NCBI GenBank assembly: GCA_035651455.1
Contig: DASRFR010000047.1
Span: 558,001-622,000, forward strand
Length of the DNA stretch: 64,000 bases
Reading direction: 5' to 3'
DNA from: DASRFR01 sp035651455
Lineage (GTDB): Bacteria > Acidobacteriota > Terriglobia > Terriglobales > Acidobacteriaceae
The first letter of the stretch is position 1, and each line of letters starts with the position of its first letter. This document shows positions 62,936-64,000 of the stretch, one piece after another. Both the position numbers and the translations under genes were made by a program. A model generated the notes under the pieces. That model saw nothing but the letters and a program-made list of their open reading frames with translations. It ran no database searches and was not told the DNA's origin.

Positions 62936-63997
62936 TCAACAAATCCTCGGCAGTTGATCGCCGGCGAGCATGTCCACAATGCGAGTCGTACCCAGGGGAG
63001 TACGCATGATCACCAAGTGCTGCCGGTCTTCGACTACTGCGCCGATAATGTTGGCGTTCAGGCCCAAAGGATGGCGTCGCATGGCGGCAAGCACAGCATC
63101 CGCCGCTTCCGCAGCTACGATCGCCACCAGCTTGCCTTCGTTGGCAACGTAAAGAGGATCGAGCCCCAACATCTCGCAAGCGCCGCGCACCTCATCGTGA
63201 ACCAGAATGGCGCGCTCTTCCAAGGCAATCCCGACTCGCGACTGTTCGGCAATTTCGTTGAGAGTGCTTGAGAGCCCACCCCGCGTGGGATCACGCATGC
63301 AGCGAATGGAATGGGTCACGTTCAGCATGTCGGCAACCAGGGTGTGCAGGGCCGCGCTATCACTCTCGATTGTGCTTTCGAATTCCAGCCCTTCGCGCTG
63401 CGCCATGATGGCGATGCCGTGCTCGCCGATGGATCCGCTGAGCAGAACCTTGTCCCCCGGCCGTGCCCGGTTGGCAGAGAGCTCCACGCCAGCAGGAACG
63501 ATTCCCAGGCCCGTGGTGTTGATGAAGAGTTCGTCGCCGCTTCCTTTCTCGACCACCTTGGTGTCGCCGGTAATCACCTGGACGCCTGCGGCATCGGCAG
63601 CGCGGCGCACGGATTCCACCACCTGCCGCAATACGTCCATCGAGAGACCTTCTTCGATGATGAACCCCACGCTGAGGTAGAGTGGCCGGGCGCCCCCCAT
63701 GGCAAGGTCGTTCACGGTGCCATGAACTGCGAGCGAGCCAATATCTCCCCCGGGAAAGAAAAGTGGCTTCACCACGAACGAGTCGGTGCTGATGGCCAGG
63801 CGGCTGCTGCCCACGGTAACGATCGCCTGGTCGTCCAGCCGTGCCAGCGCCGGATTCTGGAAAGCAGGAAGGAAGATGTCGCGTACCAACTCGGCGCTGA
63901 GCTTGCCGCCGCTGCCATGGCCAAGCACGATCGTGTCTTTCACGGGCAAAGCCGTCGGACAACTTAACTCGGCAATGGTCTTCGTCGTTCCCGGCAT
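62936..63997 (-). CDS. hypE: Carbamoyl dehydratase HypE
   Basis: Converts the C-terminal cysteine thiocarbamate to thiocyanate. 353 residues of AIR-synthase fold: VLGHGSGGKLSAELVRDIFL, STDSFVVKPLFFPGGDIGSL, VHGTVNDLAMGGA, RDPTRGGLSSTLNEIA and the carbamoylated C-terminal PRIC. ATG at 63997 is near the right edge; hypC/hypD and the hydrogenase probably lie beyond it. Confidence 0.97.
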   Translation of the reverse strand: MPGTTKTIAELSCPTALPVKDTIVLGHGSGGKLSAELVRDIFLPAFQNPALARLDDQAIVTVGSSRLAISTDSFVVKPLFFPGGDIGSLAVHGTVNDLAMGGARPLYLSVGFIIEEGLSMDVLRQVVESVRRAADAAGVQVITGDTKVVEKGSGDELFINTTGLGIVPAGVELSANRARPGDKVLLSGSIGEHGIAIMAQREGLEFESTIESDSAALHTLVADMLNVTHSIRCMRDPTRGGLSSTLNEIAEQSRVGIALEERAILVHDEVRGACEMLGLDPLYVANEGKLVAIVAAEAADAVLAAMRRHPLGLNANIIGAVVEDRQHLVIMRTPLGTTRIVDMLAGDQLPRIC

Positions 63998-64000
63998 GAG

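Overview
The window reads as a chromosomal segment of a moderately GC-rich, Gram-negative soil bacterium, most likely an acidobacterium of the Koribacter/Terriglobia type. This is an inference from gene content: SBBP and YVTN propeller proteins with the Ig-like/membrane-hairpin tail common in that phylum, winged-helix/TPR regulators, a DUF5916 barrel protein, multiheme cytochromes, Ku, and abundant GTG/TTG starts. No tRNA, rRNA, CRISPR array, insertion sequence or prophage is visible.

Layout. 1-10.5 kb: housekeeping and surface genes (infC, glmU, ftcD, a very large SBBP-repeat surface protein, an LTXXQ protein, murB). 10.5-16.3 kb: a type IV pilus alignment/secretin operon on the minus strand (small excisionase-like DNA-binding protein, then pilM, N, O, P, Q). 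16.3-26.4 kb: a YVTN lipoprotein, then a complete chemosensory operon on the minus strand (TonB-C protein, MCP, cheW, cheR, cheA, cheB, cheY, cheX). 26.4-32.5 kb: an intergenic control region with inverted repeats, then a giant multi-GAF/multi-PAS histidine kinase, a single-domain receiver and an NtrC-type sigma54 activator, translationally coupled. 32.5-38 kb: a seven-heme cytochrome, a winged-helix/TPR regulator and a DUF5916 outer-membrane protein. 38-41.4 kb: a four-gene operon (PilZ-like protein, unknown helical protein, phosphotransfer-like protein without kinase domain, second divergent CheR). 41.5-59.1 kb: repair, metabolism and translation-quality genes (uvrB, gph, fused 2-oxoacid dehydrogenase E1, saccharopine-dehydrogenase-like enzyme, ku, DUF92, cyclase, tsaC, rRNA/tRNA methyltransferase, rarA, a PP2C phosphatase). 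59.1-64 kb: [NiFe]-hydrogenase maturation genes (hypE, A, B, F and a protease), continuing beyond the window edge.

The most interesting result is a candidate sigma54 circuit. A consensus -24/-12 promoter precedes the chemosensory operon, and a near-consensus one precedes the four-gene 38-41 kb operon. Both have the same 9-base element CTGAGACAA about 100-160 bp upstream in the same orientation relative to the promoter. The only sigma54 activator in the window, with its kinase, is encoded directly beside the che copy. The two operons together supply chemosensory, PilZ-like and CheR-like parts near type IV pilus genes, so I infer a surface-motility or surface-sensing regulon. The 38-41 kb operon is my best candidate for an undescribed system.
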